A stretch of 7,919 nucleotides of DNA, taken from positions 2,690 through 10,608 of the forward strand of contig JAESRR010000187.1 of the NCBI GenBank assembly GCA_016764535.1, written 5' to 3'. A program made the translations under genes and the position numbers. Shown here in pieces: positions 1-6,381 of the stretch (positions are counted from its first letter, which is position 1; each line of letters opens with the position of its first letter). Source of the stretch: Cohaesibacteraceae bacterium. GTDB lineage: Bacteria > Pseudomonadota > Alphaproteobacteria > Rhizobiales > Cohaesibacteraceae. The notes beneath the pieces are model-generated. The model did not search any database, had not been told where the DNA came from, and saw only the letters and a program-made list of their open reading frames with translations.

Positions 1-680
1 GCGATTGATTTGTAACAGGCGCCATTGTCCGTCATCACTCTGTCAATTGTTATGCCCAGCTTCCGATAAAAGGCAATGGCAGCTTTCAGGAACGTGATGG
101 CACACTGTCTGCGTTCCGTTGGCAAAACCTGTGAGAACGCAATGCGGGAATGATCATCAACACAAACATGGACATACTCCCATCCAATACCGGGCTTTTG
201 GCCCAGGGATCGCCGGTTTCCGGTAATTCTGTGCCCTGTTCTGCTGAACTTGCCCAACTTTTTGATATCGATATGGATCAGTTCTCCCGGAGTATCTCTC
301 TCATAACGGATGACAGGCGGTTGTGGTTCCAGATCTCGCCAGCGGTTCAGGCCATGGCGTTTGAGTATTCGGCCTACAGTGGATCTACTGATACTGGTTT
401 CTTGTGCTATGCGATCAAAAGTACGCCTTTGCTTTCGAAGGCAAACAACGCGATCCTCAACACTTTTAACTGTACGTGATGGGCTGATATGTGGTCGGGA
501 TCGGCGATCAGTCAGGCCCGCCAGTCCAAATTCCTTAAATCGCCGTTTCCATTTGTAGACGGTGCGAACCGAAATACCCGCCGCACAGGCTACGTCTTCA
601 ATGTGTTCCCCTCGCGCAAGGCGGGCAATCAATAGTTCTCGACCTTTGGGGGTTAAACGGGCATTCTTGTGCATGTTCAT
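1..680 (-). CDS. IS481-family transposase (DDE/rve integrase core), C-terminus beyond window
   Basis: This is an open minus-strand frame of 226 codons with no stop, running off the left edge. Residues 10-60 form an N-terminal helix-turn-helix (LARGEHIEDVACAAGISVRT, then VYKWKRRFKEFG), and residues 85-112 form a second HTH-like segment (RIAQETSISRSTVGRILKRHG). An rve/RNase H-like catalytic core begins near residue 130. Two of the three catalytic acidic residues are visible: D138 in HIDIKKLG and D218 in MTDNG. The third (Glu) would lie just past the edge. Family members are about 310-330 residues, so about two thirds is present. The start at 680 has AAGGA 4 nt upstream; an in-frame ATG at 674 is an alternative. 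It cuts and joins DNA to move the element. No internal frameshift is seen, so it may be functional. Confidence 0.93.
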   Translation of the reverse strand, partial: MNMHKNARLTPKGRELLIARLARGEHIEDVACAAGISVRTVYKWKRRFKEFGLAGLTDRRSRPHISPSRTVKSVEDRVVCLRKQRRTFDRIAQETSISRSTVGRILKRHGLNRWRDLEPQPPVIRYERDTPGELIHIDIKKLGKFSRTGHRITGNRRSLGQKPGIGWEYVHVCVDDHSRIAFSQVLPTERRQCAITFLKAAIAFYRKLGITIDRVMTDNGACYKSI

Positions 681-713
681 TCGGTCCTTTTTGAAAGCAA
701 AGTTGTCGTAAAC

Positions 714-998
714 TCAGCGTTCCAGATATGGATCGAATGAACAACCTAATGAGAACTCACACCTAGATGTGAAAAGTAGCGAACCAACCGGCAATAGGGT
801 TGCAGAAGAACAAGCGAGCCCTTTTGTGGTTATTTTTTCTTTGATATCATGCAGGCGGTTTGTGCGACATGAAGTTATGTCAGTTGGCGTAACCCAAGGA
901 ATGTTACCGTTCCAGAACTCGTCAATGGCTCGGGAAGGAGTGCCGCCGCTAGTGATCGCTGCCAAATTCTCGAGTGACGATTCAGTCCACTTACTCAT
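714..998 (-). pseudogene. hsdS: Type I restriction-modification specificity subunit HsdS, truncated by IS insertion
   Basis: HsdS is the DNA-recognition subunit of type I RM complexes and normally carries two target-recognition domains in about 400 residues. Only the first 79 codons (998-762) are genuine. They include the typical opening of a Methylase_S domain: ITSGGTPSR near residues 15-23, GNIPWVTPTDIT near 31-42 and LLPVGSLLFTSR at 68-79. After TSR the family would continue with something like A-T/P-I-G; here the frame reads 15 residues of IS end sequence and stops at 714-716, giving a 94-residue chimera. The ATG at 998 lies inside the end of hsdM (8-nt overlap, ATGAGTAA), with GGAG 7 nt upstream, so translational coupling is likely. 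Most of the first and all of the second recognition domain are missing, so the product should be inactive. The rest of hsdS may lie beyond the far end of the IS. Confidence 0.92.
742..761 (-). repeat. Putative terminal inverted repeat (hsdS-proximal end of the IS)
   Basis: The minus strand reads TGTGAGTTCTCATTAGGTTG inward from the junction with hsdS. It is called an IS end by position (it starts exactly where HsdS homology stops) and by the TGT terminus. The partner repeat is outside the window, so the length of the repeat is a guess. Confidence 0.5.
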
Positions 999-3723
999 AC
1001 CCAAGCTCCACAAGAAACTTTTGCAACTGGGCTGAAGCCTTATCCCGCTCCTGTTCAATTGACTTTGCTGTCACGGCGTATTTCGACCAAAGGTTCTCGA
1101 TGGCTTTGACGCAGGCGCGCTGGTCTGCGCGCAGATAAGCCGCATAGGTCTGCATCAGGATTTTGCGCAACCGTTCGACGATCACAATACGAGCTTCGTC
1201 ATTCGAGATTTTTGCCCGTGCACTGGCCACCAGTTCATCGCGCTTGCCTTCTATCGCTTTGATCGTCGCCTTGAGGGTTTTTACTTCATCCTCAAGCAGT
1301 TTGTGTTGTTCAAGGGCTTTGGTGATGGACATGGCAAGCTCGTAGGCAAGTTTACCCTGGGTGATAGCATCGGTCAGGGGGGCTGCATATTCTGACTGGT
1401 GGTTCACTTTGGCCGACAGTTCCAGAATGCGCTTGCCATTGTCAAAGTCGGGTGCTTTTTGCGTAAACCCTTCGCTGCAATAGGTAGATTTTTTTGCGCC
1501 CTGCAGCAGTTTCGCCGCTGCCTGGATTTCGACAAAGATGTTCCCCGCCAGATCCTTTACGGTCTTAAGCTGTGCCTTCCAATCAGTATTGGCGCTTTTG
1601 AGATCAGCCTTTTTGTTTTTGACATCGTCAGCGGGCAGTACGCCGTTGTCGCAGCTATCTTCAAAATCCTCTTCACCGGCAGCAGCAAACAGCGCTTGCA
1701 ACTCCGCCAACCGCGCTTGCGTGCTTTCCAGTTCTTCCAGGATTTCCGGAAACTGGCTTTGTAAAATGTCTTCGTCCGGAATGAGTTCCGGCCCCCATCC
1801 ACTGGCTGCAATGGATTTGAAATCTGCCTTGAGCAAATCCACATAATTGGCAAAGGCACCACGCACCTGTGAACGCGTAAGCAACGACTGACCCGCCAGC
1901 TTTTGTTCAATGCTGGCTAGCATGGCACTGCGCATGACATAGATATTACCGGTATTTTCTTTTTGGTTTTCCGGGTCAGGCGCGAGAGCTTCCACAATCG
2001 GGAAATTGGCCTGCCACCAATCATCGAGCTGCTGCATGAATGCTGCATGGCTAGCCATCACACTTGGATGATTGGAGACAAGATCAGCAATCTGGCGCTT
2101 CTCACCCATGGCCGGTGCCAGATCGAGATAGTTTTCATCACGAGGCACAAAACAGTCTTCGCGCAAATGAGGGTAATTCGACCAAAAATGTTCGAGACTA
2201 TCCACTTCTGAAATGGGCACACCGCCGTGTAGATGGGCCCGCACGTCTTGCGGTTCGGGCGGAGGTGCGTTATCCACATAACGGCGAATATTGCAGTTGT
2301 AGTCTTCCGTCTCAATTTCTGCTTTTGGAACACGCCGCGCATAGGCTGGAATGTCCTCACCGGAACGGTAGGCGTGGATGATCTTGTCGATATCCTCAGG
2401 CCGAAGATGGTTCTGAGCTTTGCCTTCACGGTATTCACGATCCGCGTTGATGAAGAGCACATGATCTCGAGCGCCAGCACCTTGCTTGTTCATCACCAAA
2501 ATGCAAGCGGGAATGCCGGTGCCGTAAAATAGATTGCTCGGCAGACCAATAATTGCCTCCAGATAACCTTGCTCAATAAAATGCTTGCGCGCTTCACGTT
2601 CCTCACCACCGCGAAACAGAACACCGTGCGGCATGACTGTAGCCAGACGACCATCATGTTTAAGCACCGAGAGCATGTGCTGTACAAACATCAGATCCGC
2701 CTTTTTGCCACCTTCAGGCATCATTACCGGAAAACGACCCGGAAATTTTAGGTCTTTCTTGATGTAATTTTGGCTGAAAGGTGGGTTCGCGAGGACGCGG
2801 TCAAAACGCTTTAGTTCATTATTATCGTCTAAATGCTGCGGCTCCTTGATCGTATCTTCCTGCCGGATATCTGCATGCGATATGCCATGCAGCAACATGT
2901 TCATTTTACAGATCGACCAGGTTGTACCGATCTTTTCCTGGCCATTCAGCGATATTTCGTCTGCATCGCCATTGTTTTCCCGCAGATAGTCGCGGGTCTG
3001 GATCAACATGCCGCCAGAACCAACCGTTGGATCGTAAACACTCATGCCTTCCTTAGGGTCGCAGACCTCAACGCATATTCGTACCACCTCGGCGGGTGTG
3101 TAGAACTCACCTGCCTTTTTACCAGCGGAATCCGCAAAATATTTGATCAACCATTCATAGGCGGCGCCTAACAAATCGGGGAATTCAAAATCTTCATCCT
3201 TTAGGGGAATTTTTTCAAAGTTTAGGACAAAGTTGGCCAAAGTATCATCATCCAGGGTGCGTTGGCCGATTTTGCGGTTGAAGTTTATGCCCTTTAGTAC
3301 GTCCTGTAAGGCATCTGGATTTGCATCCTCGATTGCTTCAAGCGCTTTGTTTAAAGTGGTTCCAACATTTTCTTTGACGTGTTTGAGAGCCGGGTGATCA
3401 ACAAGTTTCTTCTCCCCTTCCTCAAATACTTCTTCCACCCAGCCGTGGTTCCAACGGGAGCGTTCGGGGACAAAAAAGTATTGACCTGTGTAATTGTCGG
3501 GATCTTTTAGCTCTATTTCAATATCTTCCAAGCTCATACCCTGATCGGCGAGTTCAACGCTTTTTTCTGCCTGACGCTGGTCAAACAGGTCACTGGCCCG
3601 TTTGAGAAACAGCATGCCGAATATGTATTCTTTGTATTCGCTGGCATCCATGCTGCCACGCAGATCGTCGCATGCCGTCAACAACAGGCTCTCCAAACGG
3701 GCCAAAGTAAGCTTTAGTTTCAT
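991..3723 (-). CDS. hsdM: Type I restriction-modification methyltransferase subunit HsdM, long form (910 aa)
   Basis: HsdM is the N6-adenine methyltransferase subunit of a type I RM system; it works as an M2S1 complex and uses S-adenosylmethionine. Residues 1-165 fit the helical HsdM N-terminal domain, and residues 170-485 the N6_Mtase catalytic domain. Visible motifs are EFYTP (206-210), the AdoMet-binding motif I DPTVGSGG (231-238), catalytic motif IV NPPF (313-316) in [13 protein letters not shown], and [11 protein letters not shown] (403-413). All key residues are intact. Classical HsdM proteins are about 500-550 residues; this one continues about 400 residues past [15 protein letters not shown] (475-489), with charged helical, probably coiled-coil segments around 655-680 and 800-905. 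No stop or frameshift breaks it. The start at 3723 has only a weak AGAGG 11 nt upstream. hsdS overlaps its 3' end and is destroyed by an IS, and no hsdR is visible. Confidence 0.95.
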   Translation of the reverse strand: MKLKLTLARLESLLLTACDDLRGSMDASEYKEYIFGMLFLKRASDLFDQRQAEKSVELADQGMSLEDIEIELKDPDNYTGQYFFVPERSRWNHGWVEEVFEEGEKKLVDHPALKHVKENVGTTLNKALEAIEDANPDALQDVLKGINFNRKIGQRTLDDDTLANFVLNFEKIPLKDEDFEFPDLLGAAYEWLIKYFADSAGKKAGEFYTPAEVVRICVEVCDPKEGMSVYDPTVGSGGMLIQTRDYLRENNGDADEISLNGQEKIGTTWSICKMNMLLHGISHADIRQEDTIKEPQHLDDNNELKRFDRVLANPPFSQNYIKKDLKFPGRFPVMMPEGGKKADLMFVQHMLSVLKHDGRLATVMPHGVLFRGGEEREARKHFIEQGYLEAIIGLPSNLFYGTGIPACILVMNKQGAGARDHVLFINADREYREGKAQNHLRPEDIDKIIHAYRSGEDIPAYARRVPKAEIETEDYNCNIRRYVDNAPPPEPQDVRAHLHGGVPISEVDSLEHFWSNYPHLREDCFVPRDENYLDLAPAMGEKRQIADLVSNHPSVMASHAAFMQQLDDWWQANFPIVEALAPDPENQKENTGNIYVMRSAMLASIEQKLAGQSLLTRSQVRGAFANYVDLLKADFKSIAASGWGPELIPDEDILQSQFPEILEELESTQARLAELQALFAAAGEEDFEDSCDNGVLPADDVKNKKADLKSANTDWKAQLKTVKDLAGNIFVEIQAAAKLLQGAKKSTYCSEGFTQKAPDFDNGKRILELSAKVNHQSEYAAPLTDAITQGKLAYELAMSITKALEQHKLLEDEVKTLKATIKAIEGKRDELVASARAKISNDEARIVIVERLRKILMQTYAAYLRADQRACVKAIENLWSKYAVTAKSIEQERDKASAQLQKFLVELGYE

Positions 3724-3766
3724 TTGGTGAAGTGCCTCTGCATATTGGTAAAAAATTGAGTGGTGG

Positions 3767-3799
3767 CGAACATTGTTCGTCAGAAATTGTTTTTGTCAA
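3767..3799 (-). promoter_or_regulatory. Candidate hsdM promoter with a palindrome over the -10
   Basis: On the minus strand a perfect TTGACA (3799-3794) is followed after 16 bp by AACAAT (3777-3772, 4 of 6 matches to TATAAT). This would start transcription near 3765 and give a leader of about 42 nt before the hsdM ATG at 3723. A 13-bp palindrome CGAACA-T-TGTTCG (3767-3779) covers the -10 and start region, a position suited to a repressor. This is a motif-based prediction; the cognate protein is unknown. Confidence 0.45.
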
Positions 3800-3913
3800 A
3801 CGTAAACCATGTTTGTGTACGACAGAGTTATGGCAATGCAAAACGCTAACAACTTTATTCGTGGCAGCAAATCGGCGTTTTCATTTTTCCAGATACTTAT
3901 TTCTCCACGCAAT

Positions 3914-4042
3914 TTACATTCCACGTTTTCTCAAAATATCTTCCAGCTCAGCACGCGTTAACGGTGCAACATCATCACGTTTGCGCACGATGTTTAATTG
4001 AATCGATTCAACGGAATAATGTGTTCTGCCTTGATCGGGCAT
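3914..4042 (-). CDS. Small hypothetical protein, 42 aa, possibly a gene remnant
   Basis: I do not recognise this protein. It runs from MPDQGRTHYSVESIQ to TRAELEDILRKRGM. The C-terminal half is a charged amphipathic stretch ending in a likely helix. There is no signal peptide, membrane segment or catalytic motif. Its composition looks coding-like rather than random, but in-frame TAG and TGA codons lie just upstream (4055-4060), only four sense codons before the ATG. No clear ribosome-binding site precedes the ATG at 4042. It sits 66 bases after the ligase stop and 190 bases before hsdM, in the same direction as both. It could be a real small protein, or the surviving C-terminus of a gene lost when the RM locus was acquired. 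Confidence 0.35.
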   Translation of the reverse strand: MPDQGRTHYSVESIQLNIVRKRDDVAPLTRAELEDILRKRGM

Positions 4043-4108
4043 GCAGGCAATCCATCACTACCCTATCAAATGCCGTATCTGCCGGTCATTGTTAGTCAGC
4101 AGCCACCC

Positions 4109-5422
4109 TCAATAGGCATCTGAATATTTGGCACACCGCTCAACATCATTCAGATCAGTTACACATTTCAGTTCACCACGTTTGTGCGCGAGGTAAACAT
4201 CAGAAAAACCATCAGGAAACCAATTACGCACCTTCTTGTTGTTCTCAAACCGTGAAAGCGCCTCTTCAAGGGATTGGGGGAGGCGGGTATAGCCGCGATC
4301 TTCCAGCTCCTTCTCCGACAGAACGGAAAGATCTTCCTCGGTAACGGAAGGCGCGGGCAATTTGTCTTCGATACCCTGTGTCCCGGCATGGATAATTGCT
4401 GCCAGTGCCAAATAGGGCGAGGCCGCAGCATCAGCGGCTCTGAATTCAAAATTGTACTGCCTGGCTTTCTTTTTCGGGTCGGTGGCGGTTATGGGGCAAA
4501 TGCGGACCGATGCCTCGCGATCCCGGAAGCCAAGATTATTATAGGCCGCGCTCCAGCGATGCGGGGTCAGGCGCAAATAAGAGATCGCGGAAGGTGCGGT
4601 AAGGGCGATGATGCTGTCAAGATATTTAAGAACTCCAGCGATGAAAGATCCGGTTAAAGAAGACATTCCGGCAGTCCCCGCCTCGTCATATGTGGCAGGT
4701 GTTCCATCAGGGTTTAGAAAACTCATGTGGATGTGAACACCGTTGCCAACACTGTCGGGGTCGAGAATCGGGCAAAAAGTTGCCTCATCCCCGTATTTTC
4801 TTGCTGTTGCCCGGGTTAGCTCCCGCAAAATGACGGCAACATCTGCGGATCGCACGCCCTGATCAGGACCGACAACAACTTCATATTGCTCACGGCCATA
4901 TTCCTTCATGAAGGAGTCGGTCTGAATGCCTGTCTTTTCAAGGGCAGCCATTAATGTTTCACCCAGCGCCCGGCGATCCGAAAATCCGGCAAGCGAATAC
5001 GCTTTACCCTTTGATGGCGTTTCTGACTTCAATTGAAATTCGTGCTCGAATGCCGAGAGAAGGCTAACCCCGCCTGCGGTTTTCAGACGGTCGAGCGCCG
5101 TTTTGAGAATTGTTCGGGTGCAACATTCCCATGGTTCGCCCTCAAGGGTGGTGATGTCACCCATAACGAACCGTTCGGGCGCAGTGTTATCTTCAAAGTC
5201 GACATCAACACTTGTTGTTTCGTCCGGGATCAATAACAGATCACCCAGTGCGCCATAGGGGCTGTCTGCGATAACATCAAAGCAGGTTATCTGAACATTT
5301 GTCGGGGTCCAGCCAACGCCGTGCTTTAGACGTTTTTTGAAATCAGCGAGGGGAAACGCCTTGCCGCGCGTAATTCCGGCAATGTCGGATGTCGCGACGA
5401 AAATCAGAGGTGTCTCGATCAT
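4109..5422 (-). CDS. Glutamine-synthetase-family ligase (probable gamma-glutamyl-amine or amino acid ligase)
   Basis: This cytoplasmic ATP-dependent ligase has the glutamine synthetase fold; family members join glutamate to ammonia, amines or polyamines (PuuA-like and related enzymes). Residues 1-95 resemble the beta-grasp N-domain (DIAGITRGKAFPL near 13-25), and 100-437 the catalytic domain. Metal and ATP ligands are visible: EHE (126-128), the glutamate-rich YGREQYEV (175-182), GNGVHIHMS (226-234), an arginine pair near RLTPHRW (284-290) and FEFRAADAAASPYLALAA (325-342). At 437 residues it is near full family length. The adenylylated-Tyr motif of type I housekeeping GS (NLYDLPPEE-like) is not present after the SPYLALAA block, which argues for a specialised enzyme rather than GlnA. 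The ATG overlaps the stop of the RpiR-type regulator gene by 1 nt (TAATG), with GGAAG 7 nt upstream, so the two are coupled. Substrate identity is unknown; linkage to a HAAT transporter suggests an imported amine or amino acid. Confidence 0.88.
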   Translation of the reverse strand: MIETPLIFVATSDIAGITRGKAFPLADFKKRLKHGVGWTPTNVQITCFDVIADSPYGALGDLLLIPDETTSVDVDFEDNTAPERFVMGDITTLEGEPWECCTRTILKTALDRLKTAGGVSLLSAFEHEFQLKSETPSKGKAYSLAGFSDRRALGETLMAALEKTGIQTDSFMKEYGREQYEVVVGPDQGVRSADVAVILRELTRATARKYGDEATFCPILDPDSVGNGVHIHMSFLNPDGTPATYDEAGTAGMSSLTGSFIAGVLKYLDSIIALTAPSAISYLRLTPHRWSAAYNNLGFRDREASVRICPITATDPKKKARQYNFEFRAADAAASPYLALAAIIHAGTQGIEDKLPAPSVTEEDLSVLSEKELEDRGYTRLPQSLEEALSRFENNKKVRNWFPDGFSDVYLAHKRGELKCVTDLNDVERCAKYSDAY

Positions 5423-6264
5423 TATTTATCTTCCGTATTCAATCGCATGGAATCCCATTTTTGAATTCTTCGGCGTGTTTTATCCCAGTTTAATTCTGCG
5501 GCACGTGCAAGCATGGCTTCGATCAGGGCGAAGGCCCCGACATAGCTGTCCCAAAGTGTCCCGCTTTCAATCGGCAGGGCAATGACTTCGCGAGCATTTC
5601 CGGCAATGGGAGAAAGCCATTTGTCCGTGAACAATATCACATGGGTTTTGTTGTGCAGGGTTGCGTGTTCCGCAAGACTTGCAAGGTTTGATTGATATCT
5701 ACGAAAATCAACAACGATCAAAAGGTCTTTGGGTTTCATCCGCAAAAGGTAATCGGGCCAGGCTTCCGGATCAGCAGGCAAATGGTAAACATCCGGGCGA
5801 ATCTGTCGTAAATGCCGCGAGAAGTATTGGGCGATGGTATCACTGATGCGACCGCCTATTACAAAAACCTTGCGCCGTTCATCCCCAATCAGTTCACTCA
5901 GTCGATCAAACTGGGCAATGGTGATGGCTTCTGCAGAAGTGGTCATCAAATCGTTCGCACGGGTAACAAAATCGCTAAAATAGTCGCTTCGGGCCGGATG
6001 TCGTGTTTCATGCAAATCAATCGGAGACCGTTGCCGTTCTTTAAGCTCCTCGATGAGCTGACGTTGAAACTCCTGAAATCCCTGAAATCCAATTTTATTT
6101 ACAAACCGCGAGATCGAAGCAGCCGAGATTTTGGTTTTTTTGGATAGTTCCTGAATTGGCTCAAGCCCCAAAAACGGATAATCCGCCAAAAGCGCAGAAC
6201 TCAGTCGGCGTTCCGCACTGGTAAAGCCGTCGGAATTTTTGTCAATGCGCTCGCGAACCTGCAT
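5422..6264 (-). CDS. RpiR-family transcriptional regulator (HTH plus SIS domain)
   Basis: This is a cytoplasmic one-component regulator. Residue numbers here count from the upstream ATG at 6285. The N-terminal HTH_6 domain spans roughly 15-85, with the recognition region ELSKKTKISAASISRFVNKI near 46-65. A SIS domain, which in this family usually binds a phosphosugar or other metabolite, spans about 137-258, with VFVIGGRISD (140-149) and HVILFTDKW (215-223) as beta-strand/loop landmarks. I start it at the internal ATG (6264, 280 aa) because AGGAGA lies 5 nt upstream. The ATG at 6285 has no ribosome-binding site and would sit within the predicted -10 region. The next gene (ligase) overlaps its stop by 1 nt, and a transporter gene is divergent. 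It probably controls both units from the shared intergenic region. The effector is unknown and need not be a sugar phosphate. Confidence 0.9.
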   Translation of the reverse strand: MQVRERIDKNSDGFTSAERRLSSALLADYPFLGLEPIQELSKKTKISAASISRFVNKIGFQGFQEFQRQLIEELKERQRSPIDLHETRHPARSDYFSDFVTRANDLMTTSAEAITIAQFDRLSELIGDERRKVFVIGGRISDTIAQYFSRHLRQIRPDVYHLPADPEAWPDYLLRMKPKDLLIVVDFRRYQSNLASLAEHATLHNKTHVILFTDKWLSPIAGNAREVIALPIESGTLWDSYVGAFALIEAMLARAAELNWDKTRRRIQKWDSMRLNTEDK

Positions 6265-6268
6265 GCCG

Positions 6269-6274
6269 TCTCCT
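6269..6274 (-). promoter_or_regulatory. Ribosome-binding site deciding the RpiR-family gene start
   Basis: AGGAGA on the minus strand lies with normal spacing upstream of the ATG at 6264. It falls inside the coding sequence if the longer start at 6285 is used, so it favours the shorter protein. Confidence 0.75.
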
Positions 6275-6283
6275 GTTTTGATC

Positions 6284-6311
6284 AATGTCGCACATGAAAA
6301 TAATTTGTCAA
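6284..6311 (-). promoter_or_regulatory. Candidate promoter of the regulator-ligase operon
   Basis: A perfect TTGACA (6311-6306) is followed after 16 bp by GACATT (6289-6284), a weak -10. Transcription would start near 6277, leaving a leader of about 13 nt before the ATG at 6264. The -35 lies inside the 16-bp palindrome at 6304-6319, which would suit autoregulation. This is a motif-based prediction. Confidence 0.4.
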
Positions 6312-6319
6312 TTTACAAA
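6304..6319. promoter_or_regulatory. Candidate operator: 16-bp imperfect palindrome in the divergent promoter region
   Basis: TTTGTCAATTTACAAA is a palindrome except for one mismatched pair (C/T at the sixth positions), centred on AATT. It overlaps the -35 of the regulator promoter and ends 7 bp before the -35 of the divergent transporter promoter. RpiR-family proteins commonly bind AT-rich palindromes in their own divergent regions, so this is the best candidate site for the neighbouring regulator. The assignment is inferred from position only. Confidence 0.45.
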
Positions 6320-6325
6320 ATAACA

Positions 6326-6354
6326 TTGACACTGAAAATGATTCATCGAATATT
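6326..6354 (+). promoter_or_regulatory. Candidate promoter of the livM-livG fusion transporter gene
   Basis: TTGACA (6326-6331) is a perfect -35, followed after 17 bp by AATATT (6349-6354, 4 of 6 matches to TATAAT). The start would be near 6361, giving a leader of about 21 nt with GGAG (6372-6375) before the GTG start at 6382. A short inverted repeat TGAA-N5-TTCA (6333-6345) lies between the two boxes and could be a minor regulatory site. Confidence 0.5.
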
Positions 6355-6381
6355 GCGGCAATCTGAATTGTGGAGTTGCCC

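Larger units (their letters stand above)
1..761 (-). mobile_element. IS481-family insertion sequence, partial (one end and most of the transposase gene)
   Basis: One end of the element is in the window and the other lies beyond the left edge. The inner boundary is placed at 761 because the hsdS reading frame matches its family down to 762 and then changes abruptly. From 761 the minus strand reads inward starting TGTGAG; ends beginning with TGT are usual for this family. About 80 bases of non-coding end sequence separate the boundary from the transposase start at 680. IS481 elements are normally about 1 kb with a single transposase gene, so roughly 300 bases should be missing. The element lies in the same direction as the interrupted hsdS. 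The target-site duplication cannot be checked because the other end is absent. Confidence 0.85.
3724..4108. other. Spacer between hsdM and the glutamine-synthetase-family gene
   Basis: This 385-base stretch separates the RM locus from the catabolic operon. It holds the hsdM promoter and palindrome (3767-3799) and a 42-codon ORF (3914-4042). The rest shows no further convincing gene, tRNA, integrase remnant or strong hairpin followed by T residues. A 7-bp inverted repeat (AAAACGC at 3840-3846, GCGTTTT at 3875-3881) has a 28-nt loop and is too weak to call a terminator. So there is no visible terminator between the ligase gene and hsdM. Confidence 0.6.

Noticed and set aside
150..479. Plus-strand open frames of 82-109 codons within 1-680
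   Set aside because: They are antisense to the transposase, whose HTH and catalytic motifs are clear on the minus strand, and they show no recognisable domain.
1399..1846. Plus-strand open frames of 102-121 codons inside hsdM, and minus-strand out-of-frame ones such as 2058-2480
   Set aside because: Shadow frames of a well-supported 910-codon gene; low-complexity composition and no family resemblance.
3767..3779. LexA (SOS) box reading of the palindrome
   Set aside because: The spacing is CGAAC-N3-GTTCG, not the N4 of the Gram-positive box, and it is not the GTTC-N7-GTTC direct repeat typical of alphaproteobacteria.
3590..3841. Minus-strand 83-codon frame covering the hsdM start
   Set aside because: It overlaps the hsdM N-terminus out of frame and includes the predicted promoter; its sequence resembles no known protein.
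3840..3881. Rho-independent terminator from the AAAACGC/GCGTTTT inverted repeat
   Set aside because: Only 7 bp of mostly A/T stem with a 28-nt loop; no compact GC-rich hairpin.
3724..4108. Genomic-island attachment site for the RM locus
   Set aside because: No tRNA, integrase fragment or direct repeat is visible here, and the left border of the RM locus is outside the window.
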